64,000 nucleotides of DNA from positions 40,047,142-40,111,141 of the forward strand of contig NC_051072.1 in the NCBI RefSeq assembly GCF_004664715.2, given 5' to 3'. Positions within the stretch are counted from its first letter, which is position 1. Each line of letters starts with the position of its first letter. This stretch comes from Peromyscus leucopus. Its lineage: Eukaryota > Chordata > Mammalia > Rodentia > Cricetidae. Below the pieces are notes generated by a model. That model was not told the origin of the DNA and did no database searches. It saw only the letters and a list, made by a program, of their open reading frames with translations. Position numbers and translations under genes: made by a program. Below are positions 34,967 to 46,449 of the stretch, in pieces.

Positions 34967-36120
34967 TTAGAAACAATGTGAGAAACATGTCTTCCCAAAG
35001 TCTCTAAGGATTCTCTAATAGAATGTCTGCATTCTTTATCACAGTGTCATTTTATAATGATGAATTTAGATACGGCTTCAGAAAAGTTAGACATAAAAAT
35101 TCAAGTGCAAATTAATTCCAAAGTAACAGGCCTAAACTTACTCAACAGTCTCTTAATTCTATCAAGTTTTATAACCAAGAAATCTATTTTAACAAATTCC
35201 ACAGTTTATATATCTTAAAACAAAACAAAATAACAAAACTAAAAAAGCAAAAATGTTCAACAACATAAGACAAGCGGAACATCTTTCATTTTTATCAGCC
35301 CTAAGATCAGGTTTCATAATAATGTCCTTGGAACACAAGACCAATCATAAGTTGCCTATCCTATGTGGTTACATGGCCCAAAGCAGAAGAGATCTTTGGC
35401 AGTGGATGTAGAAGTCATCTGTAGCTTCCTTGTGGTTGTAGGGATCTCTTCTCCAGTTATGGCATCTTTCTCCAAGGTCATATTCATTTTCAAGAGCATC
35501 AATTTATTTTCCTATTTTTTTTAATGAGAAAAGATGATAGACTACTTCCTAAGATGTTCTTATTGAAGAGTCACTAGGCATATACTTAACACAGACTATC
35601 AGTTTACTTAAAAAACTTTGTCATGAAATACTAGACAAAACTAGCATACCTGAACTCATTTTTATTGTGTAATTACAATTTAAAAATGTGTTTGTACAGT
35701 ACACTGGAGAAGCTAATTACATTGAAATTTAAATACAAGTTAGCACCCCCAAAAAAAAAAAGAAAGAAAGAAAAGAATCATTCACATCAGTCTGGAGGAC
35801 TTATTAAAATATAAAAGAATGTGACCTGCATTCAGTGATGTGTGATTCCTGACACCTTTCTACAGCAAAGGCAAACTTTGGAAGTAGAACTCCAAGTAGC
35901 ATCAAAGTCGTTCTCTAATTGTTTAAGGAGGCACACATAGTTTTAAAACTTCTTCGGTTATTTAAAAATACTGTGTCTCACAGAATTTCTATTTATCACA
36001 TTTCCGTTCATTGGGTTACCTGAATTTAATCATTGTAGTATTTATCCTATGTAACCTGTTTTAAACATTTAAAAGGCAAAATCATCATGAGACACATGCT
36101 TCTGTACAATAAGTTACAAA
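34967..36120. other. Unannotated stretch
   Basis: AT-rich unique sequence with an A/AAAG tract at 35751-35775. No gene recognised. Confidence 0.5.
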
Positions 36121-36121
36121 A

Positions 36122-36231
36122 ATGGGAAGGAAGGGGATGAGGAAGGGAAGGAGAGGGGGAGAGGGAAGGGAGGGAGGGAAGGAGGGAGGGAGGGAGGGAG
36201 GGAGGGAGGGAGGGAGGGAGGGAGGGAGGTG
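36122..36231. repeat. (GGGA)n purine tract
   Basis: Uninterrupted purines apart from one T, with more than ten GGGA units at about 36160-36229. Runs of three G separated by single A fit the G-quadruplex pattern. A glycine/arginine-rich open frame here is a by-product. Confidence 0.95.
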
Positions 36232-36350
36232 GTTACATTTATACTCCCAGCACAGCACTCAGGAAGACAAGACAGAAAGACTAAATAAAGAGTTTCAGGC
36301 TAACCAGACTACAGAGTAAGTAAGTTCATTGCCAGCCCAGACTACATATT
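36232..36350 (+). repeat. B1-like remnant
   Basis: 'ttacatttatactcccagcac', AGGCTAACCAGACTACAGAG and 'tattaagactccatttctc' follow B1 order with strong divergence. Confidence 0.5.
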
Positions 36351-36360
36351 AAGACTCCAT

Positions 36361-36393
36361 TTCTCTCTTTCTCTCTCCCTCTCCCTCTCCCTC

Positions 36394-36440
<47 letters not shown>
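36361..36440. repeat. (CTCCCT)n / (GT)n compound microsatellite
   Basis: CTCTCT and CTCCCT units followed by about 21 GT units. Confidence 0.93.
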
Positions 36441-36441
<1 letters not shown>

Positions 36442-36694
36442 ATGGTCTCTCTCACACACACATAAAATACACACACACTAATAGGCACATAGTAAACATA
36501 CATTAGATGGTAAGATACATATTTTGTGGCTCTCGGTCAATAAAATTTGTAAATAAGTTTTCTATCATTTAGAATCTAAGGAAAGTTCTCAACAACTTAA
36601 ATTTTATTCACTGCAAAGATGGGATACAATGAATATAGTTTTTATAAAATATTTTTCCTTTTATTGTAAGTAGATTTATTTATTTATTTTTAAA

Positions 36695-37153
36695 TATTTA
36701 TTGTTATTATACATCCAGATCACAGTTTTCCCTCCCTGCTCTCCTCCCAGTCCCTCCCTCCACCTCCCCTCTGACCACCCCCAATCTACTCCTCCTCTGT
36801 TTCTATTCAGAGAAGAGCAGGCCTCCCATGGATATCAACAAAACATTGCATATCAAGTTGCAATAAGACTAAGCACCTCCCTTGTATTAAAGCTGGACAA
36901 GGTGACCCAGTATGAGGAACATGGTTCCAAAGCCAGCAAAGGAGTCAGAGACAGCCCCTACACTTCCACTGTTAGGAGTCACATAAGAAGACCAAGATAT
37001 ACAACTGTCACATATATGCAGAGGACCTAGGTCAGTCCCAAGCAGACTCCCTGGTTGTTGGTTCAGTCTCTGTGAGCTTCTATGGGTTCAGGTTAGTTGA
37101 TTCTGTGGATTCTCTTATGATGTCATTGACCCCTCTGGCTACTACAATCCCTC
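36695..37153 (-). repeat. L1 3' UTR, 3' part of a 5'-inverted L1
   Basis: Reversed 3' UTR with an AT-rich start, C-rich tract, AGCAGGCCTCCCATGGATAT, 'gtccagctttaatac' (on the minus strand) and 'cctctggctactacaatcc' at the right edge. It meets plus-strand L1 at 37154. The two parts are adjacent in the L1 consensus but head-to-head here. Confidence 0.85.
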
Positions 37154-37870
37154 ACCAAAAAATGGATAGAGAAAATGTGATACATTTACCCAATGGAGTA
37201 TTACTCAGTTGTTAAAAACAATGGCATTGTGAAATTTAAAGGCAAATGGATGGAGCTAGAAAAAAAATCATCCCAAGTGAGATAACCCAGACCTAGAAAG
37301 ACAAACATGGTATGTACTCACTTATAAGTGGATATTAGCTGTAAAGGATAGCTACACTACAATCCCAAAACCCAGAGAGGCTAGGTAACAAGGAGGGCTT
37401 GTATCTTTCTGGGAAGGGAAAACAGAAGAGATTTTTGTGAGTGGACTGAGGGCAGGTGGGGATGGGAACTGGAGGGTTGGGGGGGTGGGAGTACTGAAAA
37501 GACAACCGGAAATGGTGGAACATTTCAGGATCAGATAGAAACCTGGTACTAGGGAAACTCCCAGGAATCTACAAGGATGACCCCAGCCAAGACTCCTAGG
37601 GATAGTGGATACATAGCTTGAACTGACCTTCTCCTGGGACCAGGCAAGCCTTGTGGCAGATGGAGTGGGACACCAACCCAGGCACATAACCTTCTCCCTG
37701 CAGTGTGTCCTGTCTATGAGATGTGCTGGGATTGGTCCCTAGCCCAACTGTCATCAGAGAGGCTGCATGCAGCAACTGATGGAAACAGATGCAGAGACCC
37801 ACAGCCAAACATTGAGCCAAGTTCAGGGAATGCTGCTGGGGGAAAGGGTGGAAGGAAAGTAGATTCTTTT
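37154..37870 (+). repeat. L1 ORF2 end and 3' UTR, inverted 5' part
   Basis: Plus-strand cues: ATGGAGTATTACTCAGTTGT, 'aaatggatggagctagaaaa', AAACATGGTATGTACTCACT, 'gtggatattagctgtaaag', 'gaaactcccaggaatctac', AACTGATGGAAACAGATGCA and 'agacccacagccaaacattg'. Together with 36695-37153 it forms one minus-strand insertion with its 5' part flipped. Open frames on the minus strand here have no meaning as genes. Confidence 0.87.
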
Positions 37871-37989
37871 CTCACATAATGTATCCTGAATATTATTTCC
37901 CCTCCCTCTACTCCTCCAGTTCCTTCCCAAAATGAATTTAGTTCTAGAAGGGAAGTTACTGCTGTCAACACCTACATTTAACAAAATCA

Positions 37990-38400
37990 AAAATCTCAAA
38001 TAATATAACTAAGACTGGAAGTCACAAACATACAGACAATATCACATTGGATGAGGAAGAACTGAAAACATGCCTTCTAAAATCATGTGTAAGACAGGGC
38101 TGTGCTCTCTCTGCCATTATATTCTAATGCCAACAACAAACACAGATAAGTGAAATAAACCAACTGCACAAAAACAAATAGTGCCACTCTCTCTCGTGTG
38201 GAAGCTGGGGAGAGGAGGAGGACACAGAACTGGAAGGGCAGAAGTAGTAGTAGTGGAAGAAAGGAAGAAGAGAGAGAAGGAATGAATATGCTCCAAGTCG
38301 ATTGTATACATCTGTACAGATGTTTTAATGAACCCCTTTAATTTGTACATACATGTAGTATACATGGTATAATAAAAACACAAAAGAAAATATAACATAA
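37990..38400 (+). repeat. L1 fragments (ORF2 piece and 3' end)
   Basis: 'gatgaggaagaactgaaaacatgcc' and 'aagacagggctgtgctctctctgcc' resemble the L1 ORF2 segment before the catalytic motif. 38145-38400 (ACTCTCTCTCGTGTGGAAGC, 'aatttgtacatacatgtagta', ending in AATAAAAACACAAAAGAAAA) resembles an L1 3' end. The middle is deleted. Diverged. Confidence 0.5.
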
Positions 38401-38639
38401 AAAAGCAAACAAGAATTTGCTTGTTTAAAATGAACTCTATTTTCTACTGCTTCAGACTCTTAACATCTTAAGGGTCCTTCAGATAAATTTATGGGCAGGA
38501 AAAATGCATAAAGCCTAGGAACACAGTTTTGACCAGTGGAAACACACAAATAACCTGTGGCCTTACTATGTAATGGGATGTTTACATGTTCAAGAAAATA
38601 CTCTTAACCAATCTTCTTTCCCAAAAGCAGTCATATTTT

Positions 38640-39620
38640 TTTCTTTTAATTTTGTTTTGGAATTTCCTGGAAATGGAATCATATGAGGCATGACAGGGCT
38701 TTTTCTTCACTCTCTAGCCCAGAATTGTGCCTGTGAGATTTACCCACATGGTCAGATGAGTCAGTGGCTCATTTCCATAGATTCTATGACAGCGTAGAGG
38801 GGTGACAAATCGTTCATCCACTGTACTGTTGATAAGGACGTGGGTTTTTCCCGGCTAAGAGTCTGGTAGCTCCAGCTCCTCGTCAGTGGTGTATCATCAA
38901 TCTTTAACGTTGGCCTCTCCAGGGTGTACTTGGTGCTATCTTATTGTGCTTGTCAATGGATTTCCCCAAAGACCGACGATGCTGACTCTCCCTACTGTGT
39001 TAACTGGACATCTGGGAAGTGTCAACCGAAGTACTTTATCTATTTTTACTGAAGTTTGTAGAGAGAGCTTTCTCTTGTTCTGTGTAGAATTCTTTACTTG
39101 AAATTGACTCACTCCTTTGTGACACGTACTTCGTGAATCTTGCAACTCCACCAGTGGCTTGCTTACTCACTTGCTTAGTCACGCCTATTAATGAGCAATC
39201 TAACTTGTTAGTACCTATGGTTATTTTCAATAGTCGGTTAAAAACATCTTAGCCTATCACTAATTTGAAAATATATTTTGTGTGTGTATGTATATGTGTT
39301 GTGTGTGAATGTATATGTATGTGTGTATGGGTGTGTATGCACAAGTGTTTGTGTGTACCATGTTCTCTTCTAGACATATTTTAATTTTTAATTCAGGCTC
39401 TGTTTTGCATTAATTTTCTTTTGTGGTATGAACTTGGAGGTGAAGATTCAATTTTTCCATATGTATGTTACTTATGCTAATATCATTTATTAACAGGACT
39501 TTCCATCCTCTCATTTAATTACTTTGGCATCTAAAAAATTAAGTTACTATATAATGTGTGTATATTTCTAGACTCTGTTTTCCCTCACCCATTTGTCAAT
39601 CCATATGCCAAAAATTACTC
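38640..39620 (-). repeat. Old mammalian L1 (L1M) ORF2 fragment
   Basis: Reversed L1 wording appears in the right order at low identity: AATTTCCTGGAAATGGAATC, 'gttcatccactgtactgttga', and later 'cattaattttcttttgtgg', TTTAATTACTTTGGCATCTA, 'ctcacccatttgtcaatccat'. A degenerate TG/TATG tract lies at 39277-39358. The divergence fits an L1M-age copy. Confidence 0.55.
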
Positions 39621-39715
39621 TGTGGTCTTTCCCTAGTTGTTACAAACAAAAATGTCTCTAGACATTGCCTAATGTTCATACAGTCAAAATTGTCCCCATT
39701 GGAGAAGCACTGTGT
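39621..39715 (-). repeat. MER20-like hAT fragment
   Basis: TTGTTACAAACAAAAATGTC, TCTAGACATTGCCTAATGTT, 'caaaattgtccccattggagaagcactg': the end of a non-autonomous hAT-Charlie element. Family name from memory. Confidence 0.6.
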
Positions 39716-39867
39716 TAAACTGAGCTGGATCAGGCACAGGCACAAAAGATTCTAGCTAACTACACCAGAGAAATAGATCTTTAGGTGGCTCCCTGAGGTC
39801 AGGCACGTATTTTCACATTTTGGATGCTTAATTCAACTATTTAGACCTTCTGCCTATTGAGAGGGCT

Positions 39868-40056
39868 GCCCGAATCTGTTTGGATCACTATAGCAAAATT
39901 CTATAAACCTGGGAGCTTGTATGCAACAAGAGTTTGTTTTCTGGAGTGTGGTAAGTCCAAGGTCAAAGGTCCAATAAATTTGGTGTCTGGTGAGGTCTTC
40001 CCTCTCACAGATGGTTCCTTCAAACTATGTCTTCATATGATGGAAGAACAACCATA
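39868..40056 (-). repeat. MaLR LTR fragment (MST-like)
   Basis: The top strand reads 'ttctataaacctgggagcttgtatgc', AAGAGTTTGTTTTCTGGAGT, 'ggtaagtccaaggtcaaaggtcc', TTGGTGTCTGGTGAGGTCTT, the reversed 3' portion of a MaLR LTR. The rest is missing. Confidence 0.65.
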
Positions 40057-40428
40057 GTTCCTAGAACATCTTTTACTTCTTTATTATTGTACAAAGTACC
40101 TATATTCTGGCCTATTGATTTCATTGTCTATGTTCATTATTCATGGTTCTGTACTACAAAAAGACATTTCCATACATATTTAATATATATTGAACATATC
40201 CCCTCCTCTTTCTCACCCCCTTCATTCCTCAGCATTTCCGTCTGTTTCTATGTCATATATACACACATAATTTTATACTATTATAAAATCTACCATCAGA
40301 GATTAAAAGAAAACCTGCCATTTCTCTTCCTGAGACTGGATTGATTCACGTATTATGATTAGCTTTGGTTGTATTTATTTTCTGACAAATAGCATAACCC
40401 TGTTTTTTGTAATTGAAAAAAATCATTT
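40057..40428. other. Unannotated stretch
   Basis: T-rich. 40150-40240 (CATACATATTTAATATATAT, then C-rich) may be a reversed L1 3' end but is too diverged to call. Confidence 0.4.
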
Positions 40429-40700
40429 GGAGGGCAGGGAAGATGGGTAAAAATGCTGACTGCATGAGTGTGAGCACCTGAGTTTGAATCCCAGAACCAA
40501 AGTGAACAGCAATAATGCACATCTGTAATCCAAGAGCTCCTACTGCAATATGGAAGCTACAAACAGGAGACTCTTCAAAAGTTCGGTGGCCAGCTAGCCT
40601 GGATTCGGTAGCAGCAAACAGCATGGAGAGCTCATTTCACCACACTGGCACTCATGTAATTGCATTCACACATAGGAATGCAGCATGTGCACACATGTAC

Positions 40701-40704
<4 letters not shown>
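40429..40704 (+). repeat. B4-type SINE
   Basis: GGAGGGCAGGGAAGATGGGT starts the tRNA-like part; 'gagcacctgagtttgaatcccag', 'aatgcacatctgtaatcc' and 'ggccagctagcctggattcgg' follow. The tail becomes the GA repeat. Confidence 0.78.

Positions 40705-40765
<61 letters not shown>
40705..40765. repeat. (GA)n microsatellite
   Basis: About 30 GA units. The Arg-Glu open frames here are repeat translation. Confidence 0.95.
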
Positions 40766-40769
<4 letters not shown>

Positions 40770-40834
40770 CTCAAACACACATCATACCTATAAAAAAAAA
40801 AGCTCACATTAGAATAAGCATTAGAATAAGCATT

Positions 40835-42480
40835 CCATTGTGTGTATATTCTGCATTTTCTCTATCTACCCCTCTGTTACTGGACATCTAGACTGGTTCC
40901 AAAACTTACCTACTGTGAGCAGTCCTGCAGTAAAGCACTGATGCTCAAGCATCTTTGACATGTTGACTTGGACTCCTTCGCATAAGAGCTCAAGAATGAC
41001 TTGGGTGAGTCTAATGGCAGATCTATTGGTGGCTTTTTAAGGAACCTCTGCCCTGGTTTCCACAGTGGCTCGCCTGCTTTACATTCCCATGTCAGTGTAG
41101 GAGAGTTCACTTTTGTTCGTGTTTTCCCTAGCATTTATGTTAATAGTTGCCACTCTGACAGGGGGTGAAGGGAAGATGAAGTTTCAATGTACTTTTAAGT
41201 TATACTGAGAACTAGTGAGGATGACCTTTCCTTGGATGTTTACTTACAAATTGTAACCATCTTGTGAGAATCATCCATTTGCTTCATTAGTCCACTGTTG
41301 AGTGGTCCAACTCATCTTTTTTTCGTTCTTTATATAATCTAAATGTTAATTCTCTGTCAGATGTATATGCAGCAAAACAACCTACTTTGTGATTTGTCAC
41401 TTTGATTTGTGCTTCCTTTTTTGTGCCCAAGTTTTTAAATTTCGTAATATTCCATTCGTCAGTTGTTGCCACTATTTACCCAGCAGCTTGAATCCTACTC
41501 GGAAAGTTCATAACTGTGCCTGTGTCTTTAAATGGTCTCCTTACTCTTCCCTTTATGAAGTTCAGGATTTTAGATCTTAAACTCTTGTATTCACTTGGAG
41601 ATGACTTTAGAACTGGGTAAGAGTTGGGGATCTCGTTTCTTGCTTCTCTGTGTAGCTCTCCTGCTGGTCCAGCACCACTCGATGAAGAAGCTGTTTTCTG
41701 TGGTATATATTATTGGCATCTTTGTCAAATACCACATGTCTGTAGCTACGTGGACGTGGGAGGCCATTTTCAGGTTCCTTGTGGCTTTACCCATTAGGTC
41801 TACATAGAGAGAATGATTGGACCATGGGCCGAGTGCAGGTGTTTGAAATGTCCTGCAGTTGGCTGTGCTGGGTCCGGGAGGTCTTTTGCTCCACCCCTTG
41901 GTGTTTCTATAAATGCCTTAGGGCAGAGACAGTCAGGGCCCATTGGAATAGGTTCCAGGCCCTCTCAAGGCTATCCTGTATTTTCTATTTGTTTATCTCC
42001 ACAATCTAAATCCTTCAATCTAATATTTCCTGCTGTTCCCACTCAAGAAAACTCTGGGTAAAAGCCCCAGACATGGATTTATATCTGAGTCCTCTATTTT
42101 GTTTATTTATGTTTCTTGATTTCGTATAACTCCCATGCTGTTTCCTGTTACTATGACTCTGCAATACAACATGAGATTAGGTGTGGTGATACCTCCAGAA
42201 TTGTCTTTCTCAGAATTGCTTGAATATCTCAAGTCTTTTGTGTTGCCATATGGAGTTTGAGATTATTTTTCACATTTCTGGAACGATGATATTAGAATTT
42301 TGATGAGGATTATATGGAGTCTGTACCTTGATTTTCAGTGTGGCAATTTTCAGAATATGAATTCATCCTATCCATGAGGAAAGAAAGTTTTTCCATCTTT
42401 CAATGTATACTCCAATTTCTCTCTTAGTCTTCCAATATTACCGCTGCGAAGGTCTCTTGCTTTCCTGCTTACATTCATTT
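40835..42480 (-). pseudogene. Decayed L1 ORF2, split by an LTR-like insert
   Basis: Reversed late L1 ORF2: 'ttgtgtgtatattctgcattttctc', TGAGCAGTCCTGCAGTAAAG, 'ggaacctctgccctggtttccacagtggc', AATGTTAATTCTCTGTCAGA, 'cttttttgtgcccaag', 'ctctgcaatacaacatgag', 'gtatactccaatttctctc'. Sequence on either side of 41762-42070 is continuous in L1 order. Many frame breaks; non-functional. Confidence 0.78.
41762..42070 (+). repeat. LTR-like segment sharing a core with 11831-12020
   Basis: It interrupts reversed L1 ORF2. It contains GGGAGGTCTTTTGCTCCACC, CCCTTGGTGTTTCTATAAAT with a TATA-type box, then 'gggcagagacagtcagggcc'. The same arrangement is present at 11925-11990. Boundaries are approximate and no TSD is evident. 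Confidence 0.55.
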
Positions 42481-42484
42481 ATAG

Positions 42485-43085
42485 TTTTTAAGCAACTACA
42501 AATGAATTTTTCTCTATTTTCTTTCTCACATCAATAAAACACACACACATGCACACGCACAGGCACACATACATCAATTAAATGGAAAGCTCCCCCCCTC
42601 AACCCCTTGAAAAATGAACTTTTAGAAAAAAAAAACCATGACTCTTTACACCATCCTAGCACCTGTGGAGGCCTGCTGGAAACAAGATTTCTAAAAGGCA
42701 AATATGTCTGGAAGTCTGTGGTGCAAGAATAATTTTTCTGGCTATAAGTGAAGTCTTGGAATCAAAGAAAGCAAATGGTTTACAATAAAGTGTTTATGCT
42801 CGAAAGGAACTTCAGCTCAGCTTAAGGAAGATCTGTGACATGTTGGTATATAAAGCTGACTCTGGGAGACAAAGTGAAAAGGAAAAGCAAAGTAGCCTGG
42901 GAAAGGTAACTCAGGCTCATGGAAATAGTGCTACAGCTTGTGCCAGATTCTGAAGGAATCTAACTCCACAGTCTATTGGACACAGAATCAGAGTGATGCT
43001 CTACCCCTCATGGATTTAAACAAAGAAAAGTAAAGTAATAAAAGTGGATTGATTAAATATATATATATATACTCTGAGCCAAACT
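42485..43085. other. Unannotated stretch
   Basis: A short CA-rich tract at 42538-42575 and an AT repeat near 43058-43070. No gene recognised. Confidence 0.5.
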
Positions 43086-43089
43086 AACG

Positions 43090-43895
43090 AAGGGTTAGAG
43101 ACAGTAGAACCAAATAAATAAAATTAGAGATGAAAAAGGAGATGTTATAACAGATGGCAATGAAATCCAGAAAATCATTAGAACATACCATAAAGAAGTA
43201 TATTCCACAAAATTAAAAAATCTAAAACAAATGGATGAATTTCTACATTCATATGACCTATCAAAGTTAGACCAAAATCTATAAAACAATTTCAAAATAT
43301 CTATAACAAACAATGAAACTGAGGTAGATATATAAATAAATCTCCCAAATGGAAAAAAGGCCAGATTATGATGGTTTGACTAGTGGATTTTACTAGTTCT
43401 TAAAAGAAATGAATTAATTCTTTGCTAACTCTTCCACAAAACATAAAAGGAAAGAATACTACCAAACTCTTTTTATAAAACCAACGTTACCCTGATACCC
43501 AAAAGAGATAAAGATACAACAAAAACAATTATAGATTAATCTCCATGATGAACATAGACATAAACATTCTTGATAAAATACCTGAATTTAAAATTACACC
43601 AAATGTCATTCGCCATGATCAACGCAGCTTCATTGCAGGGATGCAGGGATGGTTCAATGTATATAAATCAATAAATGTAATCTATCACATAAATAGACTT
43701 AAGGACAGAAATCAGACAATCATCTCAAAAGATGCAGAAAAAGTCCTTGACCAAATCTCACACTGCTTCATTTAAAAAAAAAATCCCTGAAAAAACTAGA
43801 AATATAAGAAACAGATATCATTAATATAATAAAGGCTATCCATGACAACCCACTGGCTGATGTCATATTAAATGCAGGAAACTCAATCTCTCAAT
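43090..43895 (+). pseudogene. L1 ORF2 reverse-transcriptase fragment
   Basis: Plus-strand L1 ORF2 covering the N-terminal part of the reverse-transcriptase domain. Within it, 43545-43775 stays open and encodes 76 residues including FIAGMQGWFN, SINVIYHINRLKDRN and DAEKVLDQI, which match the conserved L1 fingers/palm entry region. The catalytic acidic motif lies beyond its end and is absent. A run of A and a stop end the frame near 43772. Flanking frames are broken. Dead LINE copy. Confidence 0.85.
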
Positions 43896-43896
43896 G

Positions 43897-44030
43897 CTTC
43901 TCCTATAGGGGTACCAATTCCATCTATGATGGCTTCACTCTCATGAACTAATCACCATCCAAAAGTCTCACCTCCCAATTCCACCAACTTGGGAAGTGAC
44001 CATTTCAGCATATGAGTCTGGAGAGGATAC
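43897..44030 (-). repeat. MaLR LTR fragment (MLT1/MST-like)
   Basis: Reverse-complement reading gives GACTCATATGCTGAAATGGT, 'ggaattgggaggtgagacttttgg', 'tgattagttcatgagagtgaagcc': the 5' half of a MaLR LTR. It abuts the L1 fragment. Confidence 0.68.
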
Positions 44031-44310
44031 ACCATGTGGTCTGTCTCTGACCACATCAGAGACTCTGAATCCTTGCATTAATTATTACGTGGAAGAGGAA
44101 TAATCAGACTCAGGACTCCAAAAACCTAGGCATTCTCAGGCTTCTAACCTCTTCATGTGGATCAGAGATATCGCAGGACAGTGATCTTTATTCCATTTCT
44201 AGTATTTGGGGTTTTTATTTCTGTACAGATAAAGCTAAAGATTTTTCTTACCTCCTGTGCAAGCTATTGTGTGAAGAAAATAACTCAGTAAGTTTACATC
44301 TTAAAAGAGC

Positions 44311-44311
<1 letters not shown>

Positions 44312-44353
<42 letters not shown>
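44312..44353. repeat. (CA)n microsatellite
   Basis: About 21 CA units. Confidence 0.95.
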
Positions 44354-44355
<2 letters not shown>

Positions 44356-44359
44356 CTCA

Positions 44360-46445
44360 GTCAATAACATGTATCACCAAGTGTCTTTCAAATGTGCCCA
44401 GCTGTAAAAGACCAACTCTTTGTCATGTGCTAGTGCATGCTGAAGTCTTTGACAATTGTTGATTGAGCTTTGAACATCAATGAATGACACCTCTTTCCGA
44501 TTTTCAAATTATTTGTGTGTTGATAAAATGCAACACGGATTTCAAATCGACTTTTTCTCATCAGTTATTCTAACAATTCATAGACCCTGAAGTATGCTAT
44601 GAGGAGGTTTGCAATGTTTTGTGCCATTAGAATGCATTAAATATAAGGACTTAGACAGAGCAGACAAATTAAAGAGAGCTACAGGTGCAGAAATACTAAT
44701 CAGTTTCTGAGAGTCATTGTGAATAAAACTGATTAACACATGTGGTAGAAAGTACTTGAAAACTCTGTAAATGTGAAAGAAAATAAGCAATTGAATGGGA
44801 ATTAGTAAATTCTAAATAATAGTATAATGCTCAAATAAGATATAAATATTGGCATTGCTCTAACTTCTTCCTCAAAATGTTTTAAACTTAATCTCCTGGG
44901 AAAACAAGCCAACATGAGTTGTTGCATGATTAAGACAATATTCTAATTTCTGAAAAAACACTTTGCAACAAAATTGCTAATATCATTCAAAACGAAAGCC
45001 AGTGGGTTTGGCTTCCCATAAGAAGCCAAAAAAAAAAAAAAAAAAAAAAAACCTACTTCATAAAATAGAATTTCTATTCAAAGCTACTTATAAAGGAAAT
45101 GCCATGAATAAGATTTTTCTTACAGAAATCTGAACATAATATAGCTTCAATGCATGCTTAATTTGTCATATACAAAGAAGAAACATCTTCAAGACGTCCC
45201 AGTGTGAAGCCCACTGCAACCGTAAGTGACTCATGGTTATGGATATGATTAGTAAGCTGACAGTCCATGCAGCTGTGGAGAAAGTCTCGGCTAGCTCACG
45301 TGTACATCTAAATTACTACACTCCTACAGTCCTTTTATACCCGTATTCCCACAATCCTTCAACTTAAGCATGAGTTCTTTATTTTTCCACAGTTTATAAG
45401 CCTAACAGTTCTTTTTTATCTTACTTCAGATCAACAAGTATTTATCAATAAAATAAAATAGATTAAATACCTGAGAGCTCCACCGAGCAGGTACAGAAAA
45501 TGTACATAGATCATATGTGTGCCTACGAAATCACAGTTTGCAAGACACATCAGAAGATATTCTTTTTAAATAAAAAGGCAAAGGAAACCTCCAAAATAAA
45601 ATATACATTCATACTAGATTAAAAAAGAAATAAGGATTATAACACGAATATTTTTAATATGAAAACAAGCAGAAGATGTATATAAAAGGTCTGAAGGCAA
45701 ATAACAGACCTGGAGGGGATCTCAGCACTTAGACTTCTCATTGCTTTTTTTAAAAAAATAATAATAATTTCCAACTCAATAAGCTTGAAGGCTCAATAGA
45801 GTAATCCAAAGAAAAGTCAGTGGAGTGGATCAATAAAAAACAATGAAAAAATTATGGCATTGTTTAAGAAAAAAAAATAAAACAAGAACTAGATATTCAT
45901 TTAATGGGCTAGGAAAGATCAATAAAATAACCCTAATGAAGACAAGAGAAATGAGTTAGGAAAAATAAAATCAGGAGAAAAGGGCAATAAAAGTAAGTAA
46001 AACTCAGAAAGTCTAAATAGAAAAGAAAACTACAAATTTTATTGAAAATGAAGAAGTGGATAACAACCAAAGATAAAAACAGGATTAAACAGACAGGAGG
46101 ATAATAGCATGAAAACCCTTTTCTGAACAAAGTGATGAAATGGTACAGAGGCAACAACTTAAGAAAATATAAATGAGCAAAACTGAGAGGAATGCAAAGC
46201 CAGAATTCATGAGCACAGCTATGTAGCAGGAAAAGAAGAAAAAGCTTTTGGAAAAATCTACCTAAACAGAAGGAACAATGTGCAGGTATTTTAGGGGGAT
46301 ATAATAATTTGAAATTATACTACGTTCTACAATATAGATAAGCCACAGGCAGCTATCATATTTATTTTACATGGCTATTATATATCTCGTATATAATTCT
46401 GATAATCGATTTTATTCAAAATTATACTTAATGCAAGTGAAACCA
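44360..46445. other. Unannotated AT-rich stretch
   Basis: An A24 run at about 45028-45051. 45930-46300 is purine-rich and might be very old LINE (HAL1/L1M-like) sequence; I cannot support a call. No gene recognised. Confidence 0.45.
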
Positions 46446-46449
46446 TATC

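Noticed and set aside
37335..37971. Several overlapping minus-strand frames of 62-111 codons
   Set aside because: They are antisense readings of the plus-strand L1 3' UTR segment at 37154-37870 and its flank.
45930..46430. Possible HAL1/L1M sequence in a purine-rich stretch
   Set aside because: A-rich composition mimics LINE coding strand; no ordered set of motifs could be matched.
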